The notes under the pieces were generated by a model that searched no databases, was not told the DNA's origin, and saw only the letters and a program-made list of their open reading frames with translations. From Ww85 sp963745765 (GTDB lineage: Bacteria; Desulfobacterota; Desulfobulbia; Desulfobulbales; Desulfocapsaceae), in assembly GCA_963745765.1 (NCBI GenBank), contig CAVUYQ010000026.1, positions 232,486 to 296,485 on the forward strand: 64,000 nucleotides of DNA, read 5' to 3'. The translations under genes were made by a program, and so were the position numbers. Positions 41,662 to 50,311 of the stretch are shown here, piece after piece (within the stretch, counting starts at the first letter, position 1; each line of letters opens with the position of its first letter).

Positions 41662-43179
41662 TCAACGTTTATCCCCCGGTTTTACGCGAAGAGGGCTAGA
41701 AAGGTTGTCCAGCTTGCTTTTACGCCGAGACAAAGACCAGAAATCGGGATTGAGCATCGCCAAGAACGGTATAAGTTCCAGTCTGCCGACAATCATATCA
41801 AAAATAAAAAGAACCTTGGTGAGCCATGAAAGTCCGGCGAAACTCCCCATCGGGCCAATTTCCCCAAAGCCGGGTCCCACATTGCCAAGGGTGGCTGCTG
41901 TTCCGACAATACCTATCACAACATCACCCTCAATCATGGTTACCACCAGGCTGGACAGGATCAGGAGGATTATATAGAACATCATGAATCCGATCATCTG
42001 GCGCTGGATATCATTTGGCACGGTGGAGTGATCTATCTTTACCGGGATTACCGCATTCGGGTGAATGATCTGGCTGATTTCACGCTTGAGATATTTGACG
42101 CCGAAAAGGATTCGGACAATTTTTATCCCGCCTCCTGCCGAACCGGCACAGCCTCCAAAGAGCATCATTGAAAAAAGCATTACCTGCGCAGGTACTGTCC
42201 ACAGGGCGAAGTCGGCAGACGAAAAGCCGGTTGTAGTAATGATGGATATGATCTGAAAGGTACTGTCCCTGAAACCATTGGCAATGGAATACTTGTTGCC
42301 CAGAAACAATATTATCGTAAGGAAAATTGCGCTGAGAGCGACTATTCCGAAGTAGAATCGAAATTCCTCGTTTTGCAGAAGGGGCCGTGGTTTTCCTTGT
42401 ATGAACAAGCGGTATTGCAGGGCAAAGTTGCCTCCGGCAAAAAACATGAACAAGGTGACAATCCAGGTGATGCTGTTATTCTGGTAGCCGAGGATTGACG
42501 AGGAGTTCGGGGAGAAACCACCGGCGGCCATGGTTGAGAAGGCATTGCAGATTGCATCGAAAAACGGCATCCCGGCCAGATAGAGCAGGCCGATTTCGGC
42601 AATCGTCAGAATGAGGTAGACCAACCAGAGCGCTTTAGCCGTATGAGCGAGCCGTGGTGTGATTTTATCTTCCGTCGGACCCGGTGCTTCGGCAAAGAAG
42701 ATTTTTCGGCCTGCCACCCCGAGTTGCGGCAGTATCGCGACAAAGAGCACGATGATTCCCATACCTCCCAGCCATTGGCTGAGGCTTCTCCAGAAAAAGA
42801 AAACCTTGGGATAAAGGGTAAAATCAACAAGGATAGTAGCCCCGGTGGTGGTGATACCTGAAACCGACTCGAAGAGGGCATCGAGCGGATGCAGTCCGAA
42901 GAAAAGATAGGGGACAGCTCCGATTACACCGCAGGCTATCCAGGTGGAAGCAACGATCAGGAGGCCTTCTGCTTGTCTCAGCGTGTCGAAATTACGGGAG
43001 AAACCGCCATACCATCGGCAAATCAAACCGATACTGATGGAAAAGAGAGAGGTGGCAACAAAAGGCAGGATGAAATGGAATTCCTGGTCTGCCACGGCAA
43101 AAATGATGGGCAGCAATACCACAAAGCCAAAAGCAATAAGGATAATTCCCAGGGCGCTGAGTACTGCAGTGAGTTTCAT
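41662..43179 (-). CDS. trkH: Trk system potassium uptake membrane protein
   Basis: The 505-residue protein has the SKT-family layout with four membrane-pore-membrane repeats. Selectivity-filter-like loops are visible as SGITTTGATIL, STMAAGGFSPNSSS, SIITTTGFSSADF and AATLGNVGPGFGEIG. It moves K+ across the inner membrane with TrkA as the cytosolic gating ring. It overlaps the trkA stop by four bases, so the two are translated together. It ends next to a terminator shared with the hsp20 operon. Confidence 0.95.
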   Translation of the reverse strand: MKLTAVLSALGIILIAFGFVVLLPIIFAVADQEFHFILPFVATSLFSISIGLICRWYGGFSRNFDTLRQAEGLLIVASTWIACGVIGAVPYLFFGLHPLDALFESVSGITTTGATILVDFTLYPKVFFFWRSLSQWLGGMGIIVLFVAILPQLGVAGRKIFFAEAPGPTEDKITPRLAHTAKALWLVYLILTIAEIGLLYLAGMPFFDAICNAFSTMAAGGFSPNSSSILGYQNNSITWIVTLFMFFAGGNFALQYRLFIQGKPRPLLQNEEFRFYFGIVALSAIFLTIILFLGNKYSIANGFRDSTFQIISIITTTGFSSADFALWTVPAQVMLFSMMLFGGCAGSAGGGIKIVRILFGVKYLKREISQIIHPNAVIPVKIDHSTVPNDIQRQMIGFMMFYIILLILSSLVVTMIEGDVVIGIVGTAATLGNVGPGFGEIGPMGSFAGLSWLTKVLFIFDMIVGRLELIPFLAMLNPDFWSLSRRKSKLDNLSSPLRVKPGDKR

Positions 43180-44513
43180 GAGAAGAACAGTGATTTGATG
43201 GTTTCGACATTTTCCGCCATGGTAAAGATCGTGAGGCGGTCAAGGGCCTGGATTAAGGTGGTACCATCGGGAATGATCACCCGGCGGCCACGGCTGATGA
43301 TGCCGATAATAGCATTGGCGGGAAAGTGAATATCCTTGATCATTGTTTTTTTGAAGGTTTCCGGAAGTGTCAACCCGAGAACTTCACCTTTACCACCTTC
43401 AATGACGGCCACGATGTCTATGTCATGTGCTTTTATACGGTTGAGTACTTCTGTCAGAGCGGATGCACGCGGAGAGACCACCACATCGATGCCGACACGT
43501 TGAAAAAGTTCATAATTCTGCATGTTACCCACTCTGGTAACAATCCTCTCGGAACCGAGCTGCTTGATCAGCAGAGAGCAGAGCAGGTTTTTTTCGTCGT
43601 TATCTGTAATGCAGACGACCACATCAACGTCGGCAATGGTTTCATTCTGGAGCAGCTCAATATCGGTTCCGTTGCCATGCAGGATGAGGGTCTTTTCGAG
43701 TGAGTTGGCAAGGAATTCGCACCTGCTGCTGTCCTGCTCAATCAATTTAACCCGAATACCAGCTTCTTCCAACATCTGTGCCAGCATAAAACCGACACTG
43801 CCTCCTCCTATAATTGAAGCTGTCTTGATTTTGCTTCCCTGTTGAAAAAAACTGGCAGCAAGCGTGTCGAGTGCCGATCCTATACCGATAAAAATTACCT
43901 TGTCGTCGATCTTGATTTCACTTGAGCCGTTTGGAATAAATAATTGCTGATTCCTTGTAATGCCGACAATGAGAACATTTTTGGGGAATTTGCAGTCCAT
44001 TACGCGTTTGTTGCGGATGGACGTTTCATCCTTGATCCGGTACTCCAGCAGCTTGGCCTTGCCTTGGGCAAAGATCTCTACATCAATGGCCTCCGGTACA
44101 GAAATAATCCTGAAAATATCCTGAGTGAGGAGTTGCTCCGGCCAGATTACACTGTCGATGTCATACTGGTTGTTGTACTGAAGATGGTTTGAAGGTGAAA
44201 GATTTCGGTACAATTCAACCTTTCTGATGAAACAGATTGTTTCTATGTCGGCAACCTTTTTGACTGTCCAGCAGGCGATGATATTTGTCTCATCAAGCTT
44301 TGAACAGGCAATGAACAGATTTGCTTTGGAAACATTAACCTTTTCAAGAATACCGATATCCGCGCCACTTCCAGGGCAGAAAATAATATCGAGGTTGGTG
44401 AATTTGTCAGGAAGTTCACCGGGGTCGTGAATGAGAGTGATATCATGTTGCTGATGCAGGTGAGAGGCGATCATGTAGCCAATTTCGGTTGCACCGTATA
44501 AGAGCAGTTTCAT
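43176..44513 (-). CDS. trkA: Trk system potassium uptake regulator
   Basis: The 445-residue protein has two RCK units, each with a Rossmann TrkA_N domain and a TrkA_C domain. The second Rossmann motif is well conserved (ASIIGGGSVGFMLAQMLEEAG, near residue 232). The first is weaker (LLLYGATEIGYMIASHL), which suggests unequal nucleotide binding in the two halves. It binds NAD(H)/ATP and gates TrkH. The genes are ordered trkA then trkH with a 4-base overlap. Confidence 0.95.
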   Translation of the reverse strand: MKLLLYGATEIGYMIASHLHQQHDITLIHDPGELPDKFTNLDIIFCPGSGADIGILEKVNVSKANLFIACSKLDETNIIACWTVKKVADIETICFIRKVELYRNLSPSNHLQYNNQYDIDSVIWPEQLLTQDIFRIISVPEAIDVEIFAQGKAKLLEYRIKDETSIRNKRVMDCKFPKNVLIVGITRNQQLFIPNGSSEIKIDDKVIFIGIGSALDTLAASFFQQGSKIKTASIIGGGSVGFMLAQMLEEAGIRVKLIEQDSSRCEFLANSLEKTLILHGNGTDIELLQNETIADVDVVVCITDNDEKNLLCSLLIKQLGSERIVTRVGNMQNYELFQRVGIDVVVSPRASALTEVLNRIKAHDIDIVAVIEGGKGEVLGLTLPETFKKTMIKDIHFPANAIIGIISRGRRVIIPDGTTLIQALDRLTIFTMAENVETIKSLFFS

Positions 44514-45069
44514 AGTAGAAAAGGTCAGTGTGGAAATGTTTTTTAACTAATGGGTAGCCTAATGCTGTTATGGGTCCATCGAGCAGAATGCTGATATAAT
44601 GGACTACAAAATAACGAATCTGTCCATGTTTTCCAGAGAAGATGTCGGTACCAGGCCGTGTATCATTTAGGGTGAGAGGCAGGGCCTTGCGTCGATAAAT
44701 GAAATGCTTCTTGAAGACCGGCCTGTGCTCAAGGAGGCTCTCACCCTGTTGCCAAAGGGGCTGAGTTTTCCGGGCAAATCAGCCAAGGGGCGGGGGTGAC
44801 AAGGAACATCAGCTTGCTTTGCTTATCCGATATGCCAGGGAAAAAGCAGAAACCGGACGGAAGATCAGCTTCAGCCGAAGCACTATCGGGAATGATAGGG
44901 AGAGAGGTGATATGACGTTGCCGGGTAATCAGTCGAGCCTTACTCCCGGTGGTTGTGGGGGCCTGGTCTTGAGTTATTCCAATACCCGCTTGCGCCATCA
45001 CATTTCCGGACAGTCGTCCGGAAATGTGATGGCGTTTGCAGGTTATCGGATATTGCGGGGAAAATAATT
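44514..45069. other. Intergenic region with gene remnant, small frame and a perfect hairpin
   Basis: A startless frame ending at about 44800 (NEMLLEDRPVLKEALTLLPK) looks like the C-terminus of a lost gene, family unknown. ATG 44912 with GAGAGAGGTGAT upstream opens a 51-residue frame to 45067 (MTLPGNQSSLTPGGCGG...), unrecognised. The hairpin at 44993-45034 lies inside it. Confidence 0.35.
44993..45034. terminator. Perfect 19-bp inverted repeat, possible terminator
   Basis: CGCCATCACATTTCCGGAC (44993-45011), loop AGTC, and its exact complement (45016-45034). Only TTT follows on the plus strand, so termination would be weak. It lies just beyond the 3' end of the DUF5320 gene and may protect that transcript or be a REP-like unit. 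Confidence 0.55.
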
Positions 45070-45393
45070 TTATTCTGATTTCTTCTGCAAATCGTTGATT
45101 CGGTTTTTCACCGTCTGCAGGTTGTTTTCCAGATTTTGTGCTTCCCGGTTGAGATATTCCAACTCATCCGGCGGCGATATGCGGCGCATGGGGCCGGACA
45201 TTGCACGACCTTGTCCGGCAAAACTCCGGCCAAATCCACCGGCAGAAAACCGGCCTCTGCCACATCCCCGGCCACGCCCGTTTGTCTGCCCATAAGCACT
45301 TGTGTCTGCTCTATCGGATGAGGTGCAGAATCCTCTCCCGCCACCGGTCATTGCTCCGGTACCCATTGGTCCGCTTCTGTCAAATCCTGGCAT
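45070..45393 (-). CDS. DUF5320 protein
   Basis: The 107-residue protein opens with the DUF5320 hallmark MPGFDRSGPMGTGAMTGGGRGFC. A Gly/Arg-rich middle (GRGRGCGRGRF) and a C-terminal coiled coil (LEYLNREAQNLENNLQTVK) follow. The family is common in anaerobes beside DUF134 and dinitrogenase iron-molybdenum cofactor (NifX/MTH1175) proteins, and its role is unknown. It ends a three-gene minus-strand cluster starting with the DUF134 regulator. The start ATG 45393 has AGGAGG upstream. Confidence 0.85.
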   Translation of the reverse strand: MPGFDRSGPMGTGAMTGGGRGFCTSSDRADTSAYGQTNGRGRGCGRGRFSAGGFGRSFAGQGRAMSGPMRRISPPDELEYLNREAQNLENNLQTVKNRINDLQKKSE

Positions 45394-45420
45394 AATGTTA
45401 CCTCCTGTTTTGCACCTGGT

Positions 45421-45624
45421 CTAACTTTGATTACGTCGGCCGCCCTTTCCACCACCGCCGCGGCCACGACCTCCACCGCTCCCGTCCCGGCGGCCCTGTC
45501 CGCCGCCCCGGCCCAATCCCCTGCCGGGGTTGCTCTCTCTGACGGGATTCTTACTGTTCTGGTTATCTTTTTCGTTGTTTTTGGGGAGAGCGTTATCCTG
45601 TTCGCCGTCGATTCGCTGTGTCAT
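45421..45624 (-). CDS. Gly/Arg-rich small protein
   Basis: From ATG 45624, with GGAGG nine bases upstream, the frame encodes 67 residues. The N-terminal half is polar (Asn/Gln/Asp/Lys). The C-terminal half is Gly-Arg repeats ending GGGKGGRRNQS. The ATG overlaps the TGA of the corrected DUF134 frame in an ATGA arrangement, implying translational coupling. In the uncorrected sequence it is fused to the DUF134 protein as one 195-residue frame. The low-complexity tail resembles that of DUF5320 next door. Its function is unknown. Confidence 0.6.
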   Translation of the reverse strand: MTQRIDGEQDNALPKNNEKDNQNSKNPVRESNPGRGLGRGGGQGRRDGSGGGRGRGGGGKGGRRNQS

Positions 45625-46008
45625 AATGGTACCTCCATTTGAATTTCTTCCATGTAACCCTCCAGGAATATCCTGATCGATCGCCTGGCAACGACCGCTT
45701 TGCCGCTGTCGTCGATGTCCGTCATGCAGTGTGTACATGCCTCCGCCAAGGCAGATTCTTTTTCCGGTAACGAGCGCCTCGGCAATAATCCTGCGAGCCT
45801 CAGCCAATACTCTTCCATAGGTCTGCCTCGATATGCCCATTTGTTCCGAAGCTGCTTCATGGGCGAGACCTTCGAAGTCGCTCAGGCGTATTGCTTCCAT
45901 GCCTTCCACGGATAAATCTACCGTGCCGGTTGGTTCCATGTTTTCAGGCAGGAAGCCTGACATTAAAGGATATCCGGTCACGAACCGCATTTTTTTTTGT
46001 CTTGGCAT
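45621..46008 (-). CDS. DUF134 (UPF0251) DNA-binding protein, apparent frameshift
   Basis: From ATG 46008 the protein starts MPRQKKMRFVTGYPLMSGF and has an HTH region (EAIRLSDFEGLAHEAASEQM, then GISRQTYGRVLAEARRIIAE), the DUF134 pattern. After EALVTGK the codons stop looking conserved. If one A is removed from the A5 run near 45767-45771, the frame continues ESALAEACTHCMTDIDDSGK and ends at 45621 in a TGA that overlaps the next ATG. A CxxC in that tail could bind metal. It is likely a local regulator of this cluster; the palindrome at 46021 is its candidate operator. Confidence 0.65.
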
Positions 46009-46309
46009 GCACCGCTCCAGTTATGAGTATTTACCCATAACATAAGGCTGGAGGGAAGACTTGGCAAGAATTATTTTGGTCGTACGACCAAAATAATGAA
46101 GGACAGATGATCAGGCTTATCCGAAAGAGAAGGAGTTCCGAGTCGTCATTCTCTACCTTCTTGAGTTGTGAAAAAAATCACCGATAAAAGATGAATTTGT
46201 CGCACACATGCAAACAAGAAAGCCTTATAGTATATAGGCAACTGCTTAAAGTCGCCTGCCGGAAACGGCCGAGACGGGAAGCGGAATAACCTATCATCGG
46301 GAGTTTACC
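46009..46309. promoter_or_regulatory. Divergent control region with two palindromes
   Basis: TTATGAGTA-TT-TACCCATAA (46021-46040) is a palindrome with one mismatch, 13 bases before the DUF134 start, placed as an autoregulatory operator. A 28-bp perfect palindrome, half-site ATTATTTTGGTCGT, spans 46070-46097. The remainder to 46309 contains the promoter of the DUF2892 gene and no other gene. Confidence 0.6.
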
Positions 46310-46513
46310 ATGCAACCTAATATTGGAAATATTGAACGTGTTATCAGGATCGTCGCTGGACTGGTTGTCCTGTCCCTGGCATTTGTGGGACCGCAGAGCC
46401 CATGGGCCTACCTGGGTATTGTCCCTGTTATGACCGGAATCATCGGCTGGTGTCCACCGTATGCCATGTTAGGCATTTCCACCTGCAAGAAAGGCGATAG
46501 ATCCTCCAGTTAG
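46310..46513 (+). CDS. DUF2892 small membrane protein
   Basis: The protein has 67 residues. It shows the DUF2892 pattern: NIGNIERVIRIVAGLVVLSL (helix one), a PWAYLGIVPVMTGIIGWCPP helix two, and a C-terminal Cys pair in CPPYAMLGISTC. Members occur alone or fused to rhodanese domains (YgaP) and are linked to sulfur handling. This is a stand-alone copy. It is monocistronic and divergent from the DUF134 cluster. Confidence 0.88.
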   Translation: MQPNIGNIERVIRIVAGLVVLSLAFVGPQSPWAYLGIVPVMTGIIGWCPPYAMLGISTCKKGDRSSS

Positions 46514-46611
46514 TTCTTGGGAAGGTGTGCTGTCATCTTTTCCGATGCTCCGTGATTGAAAGAACAATTAAGGTATACTGTCACCGAAATTAAGGGGGAA
46601 CGGGAGGGGGA

Positions 46612-47524
46612 TCAGCCTCCAATCTGCACCTGCCACCCGCCGGAAAGGAAGGTCTCCTGGATTTCTTTCATTCGGTGGTCCTCGGGGGCCAGGAGAGTCT
46701 GCAGTTGATACGGCCGTCCCAGCCGTTCATATTTTGGCAGCCCAAACATCTCGTAGGGCAGGAGGTGAATATGTGTGAGACCCTTCAGAGCCGGATAAAA
46801 AGTCAACGGCGAGGCGGATATCCTCTTCACCGTCATTGCAGCCGGGAATGATTGGTATGCGAACGATATGGGATAATCCGGATTCTGCTATTCGCCTGAG
46901 GTTCTCAAGAATGATCCGGTTATCGACACCGGTATATTTGCGATGTTTTTCGGGATCAACGAATTTGAGGTCATAGAGAACGAGATCGGTGTGTTTCAGT
47001 ATTTTCTCCAGATCGGGAAACAAACAATAACCGCAGGTTTCAATCGCTGTGTGAATTCCCTCCGCCTTGCACCGTCTCAAAACTTCTCCGGAAAAATCTG
47101 CCTGCAGCGAGATCTCTCCACCCGAAAGGGTTACCCCGCCACCGGATTTATCGTAGAAGATCTTGTCACGCTTGACAAGATCGACAACCTCAGCGGAGGA
47201 CATGACTTTTCCTGCTGCAATGAACGAGGATGCCGGACAGACGTCCACGCAGACACCGCAGCCGCTGCAGACAGCCGGTGCATGGATAATCCGGCCGGAC
47301 ACAAGGGAAAGGGCCTTCGGAACGGTACAGACGTCCAGGCAGGATCCGCAATGAATGCACTTCTCCCCGTAGTGCAGAATCTCAATTTCACTCTTTTGCG
47401 ACTCTGGGTTGAAGCACCACCAGCAATGGAGCGGGCAGCCCTTCAAAAATACAAGCGTCCTGATCCCCGGTCCATCATGTAAACTATGACGTTGTATTTT
47501 AAAGACGATGCCGCGTGCACTCAT
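46612..47524 (-). CDS. Glycyl radical enzyme activase, apparent frameshift
   Basis: The radical SAM motif is CPLHCWWC near residue 30 (Cx3Cx2C). Two ferredoxin-type clusters follow (CIHCGSCLDVC and CSGCGVCVDVC), as in PflA-like activases of the CutD/HypD group. SGGGVTLSGGE is the SAM-binding glycine motif. At 46781-46783 (GGG on the coding strand) one extra G shifts the frame. Removing it joins LSGSEG to LTHIHLLPYEMFGLPKYERL, the expected C-terminus, with a stop at 46612. It installs the glycyl radical on the enzyme encoded directly upstream, whose stop lies three bases before this ATG. Confidence 0.85.
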
Positions 47525-47527
47525 ACC

Positions 47528-49895
47528 TTAAAGTTGATGCTCGGTTCTCGAGATTAAAGCGTCCTGGCAGGGCTTTCCGAGTTCAGTGAAGAAAGCGGCA
47601 TAGCCGGCGACTTTCACCATCAGGTCGGAATATTCTTCGGGTCTCTCCTGGGCCTGCCGCAAGGTATTGGTGGTAATAATGTTGAAGCCCAGGTTCGTTC
47701 CCCCGAGCTCAAAATAACCATCCACCAGGTCAATGAACTTCTTGATTTTGTCATCCCCTTCCATTTCTTTAGGCGAGATATGTCGATTGAAAACCGTTCC
47801 GGTCGAGGCCCTGAGCTGATCGAGCTTCGCCGCTGATCTCATGGACGCTGTCAGCCCATTGAGATCCTTGCCGTTATTGGGAGCTATGGAGTCGGAAAGG
47901 GGTTCCCCGGCCAATCGGCCATCGGGGGTGGCGGCCGTATTCGAACCCAGGTTGAAATTGACGGTTACCGACCAGAACCCTGCGCGGAACGTGCCGCCCC
48001 GGGTATTTTTGTATTTCGCAAACTCGTCACAAAATAAGATACTGATTTCCCGGGCGATTTCGTCGACGTAGTCGATGTCGTTGCCGTAGCGAAGAGGAAA
48101 GTTCTGCAGACGGCTCCGAATGATCTCAAAACCATTGAAATCAGCCTCAAGAGCGCGGCAGAGATCGTGCATGGAGAGGGTCTTTTCTTCAAACACCATT
48201 TTCTTTATGATGGCGAGAGAATCGGCAATAGTGGCGATACCGACGAGCAGGGGACTCGTAAAATTATATCTGGCACCACCCTGCACGGCGTCTTTGCCCG
48301 TTTCGAATGCAGTCATGCGTCAGAACCGATACGGACGGCTGCGGCATGGTACATTTATGTACCTCGTCGATCAGGTTGCTCCAGACAACATGCATTTTAA
48401 CCGCATGTCTGAAATGTTCCTTAAACAGGCTAAAAAACTCTTTGAACGTTTTTATTTCCTCCGGAGCTTTGCCGGGAAGGCTGATTTGTTGTTTCGATAG
48501 GGCGCATCTTCCCCGGTTCATCGTAACTTCCAGAATTTTGGGAAGGTTGAGCCATCCGCCCGGAGCACGCACCCAGCATTTCGGCGTGGAATACTCCACA
48601 CAACCGGTGGGGGTGTAATCCCGGGCTTCTTCGAGAGGAAGTCCGTCGTTCTGAAGAGCCTGGATGATTATGTCATCGTTGAAAATCTGGGGAAGTCCCA
48701 GGCCCAGGCGAATTGCCTTGGCGGTGCGCTGCCTGAATCGTGTCGGCGAACCGCTGTGGAAGCGGACACTGAAATCAGGCTGATAAAGGGCCACGTTTTC
48801 GTGAGCATCCAGACACATATAGGAAAGATCGTTCGTGGCGTCTTCTCCGTTGCGGTTGACGCCGCCGACGGTTAGATGCTGCCCGAATGGATGCCCGCCA
48901 TGGAAGTAAACCATTTCCGAATCGTCGACATGCATGACCTCGTTTGTTTTGCACCAGAAACAATTCAATATTTCCTGTGCCTGTTCTTCGGTTAGCACCT
49001 TGTTTTCGAGGTCTTTCTTCAAATACGGATAGATGTATTGATCGAAACGGCCATAGCTCATGGAATACGCATTGGTCTCTATCATGTTGACCGTATGAGC
49101 GAAATAGACTGCCTGCACCGCCTCATAATAGGAACGTGCCGGTTGAGCAGGGACCCGGCGACACATTTCAGCAATTTTCTCGAGTTCCTTTTTCCGTTCG
49201 CCCCCCGCTTCGGCTGCCGCCAGGTTTTCCGCCAATACACTATATCGCTCGGAGAAAGCCATGATAGCGTCGCAGACGAGATCTGCCGCAAGGAGAAATT
49301 CCCTTTTATCGAGGTCCTCCGGCACCGTCAGGTTTAAGTGTTCCGACTCCTTCCGGATATCTTCCTTGATACCTGAATAACCTTTCCGCAGCAGCAGTTC
49401 GTAATCAAGTACACAATGTCCCATCGCATTTTTTTCAAGAGATACCGAAAACAGAAGAGCGTTTCTCGCCTTTAAGATATTTTCAGGGAAGGTTGCGTAA
49501 CAGCGTTCGACCAGGGTCTTTCCCTTCCAGTACTTCGCCAATTTCTTCAAATCCGGACGGATCGAGTGCGGAATATTTAGAGGATTGACAGATCGTACCT
49601 GCATCGTGTCCATCTCACTATCATCTGCCATCCAGCCGACGAAATTTTCCGGATAGATGGGAGGGCACCTCAGGCGATGTGATTGGTTTCCAGCCAGCAG
49701 ATCGCCCTCATTTATATAAATCGTCATCCTGGAAAGAATTTTTTCCAGGGTTTTAGCACGTTTTATAAGAATTGGATATTCTTCAAATTTCCTGTAGCTT
49801 TCAGTAACCAGCAAGCCGCGTTCGACGCCCACGGTTGGGATGCTTTCGAGAATCGCATTCCTTAATTTCTCGATTCGTTCGCTTCTTGTTTTCAT
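47528..49895 (-). CDS. Glycyl radical enzyme of the CutC/HypD/PflD clade, apparent frameshift
   Basis: From ATG 49895 (CAGGAGTGATT upstream) the combined protein has about 788 residues, full length for the family. The active-site Cys-x-Glu is TPTGCVEYSTPK near residue 440, and the radical glycine is in VKVAGYAAFF near the C-terminus. The motif GWLNLPKILEVTMN after the cysteine is closer to hydroxyproline dehydratase and choline lyase types than to pyruvate formate-lyase. An extra base in ATTCGAAACG (about 48302-48307) splits it; removing it joins LTHDCI to ETGKDAVQGGARYN. The substrate is unassigned. No microcompartment genes are near. It forms an operon with its activase. Confidence 0.88.
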
Positions 49896-50311
49896 AATCA
49901 CTCCTGAGCGGTGATTAGAAGTTACTTTTTACGATGATCCTGAGGAATCGGCATCTTCATCCCCGATTTCTTCAAATAATGTTGCAGATTATCCTTTCCA
50001 CACCGGCGAAGCAAACATTTTATCTGTGCCATAACGTTATCATTGCTCTAAAAGAATTGCACAGCACAACTTCTTTTAAAAGTATCGTCAAGACCTCAGG
50101 CCGCCTAGAGGCAAAATTTCTTGCATGCCTTGACCTCGATCGAATAATCTAATTATTCAAGGTACCCTAAAGAGGTTTGAAAAGGCCTGGTATGCCACTT
50201 TGCTGCCAAACCGCACGTTTTATGGTCGATCCCGACAATGACCATACCGGATTCCCGGAAAGGTAAGTAATGCTGGCGGTGTGATGAGATTTACCTGCGG
50301 AGGATACAGCA
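49896..50311. other. Divergent intergenic region with an R1 copy
   Basis: This carries the promoter of the glycyl radical operon (minus strand) and of the hydrolase (plus strand). The R1 copy at 50106-50166 lies in the middle. CTTTTAAAAG (50074-50085 region) is palindromic. No gene was seen. Confidence 0.45.
50106..50166 (+). repeat. R1-family right-half copy
   Basis: AGGCAAAATTTCTTGCATGC then CTTGACCTCGATCGAATAAT and a GGTACCC end match the right half of the composite at 1524-1582. The left half of R1 is absent; CCTAG precedes it, as at the R2/R1 junction near 1521. Confidence 0.75.

Noticed and set aside
49990..50060. Sigma-54 promoter for the glycyl radical enzyme (TGGCAC ... TTGC)
   Set aside because: The GG-to-GC spacing is 16 bases rather than 10, so it does not fit a sigma-54 site.
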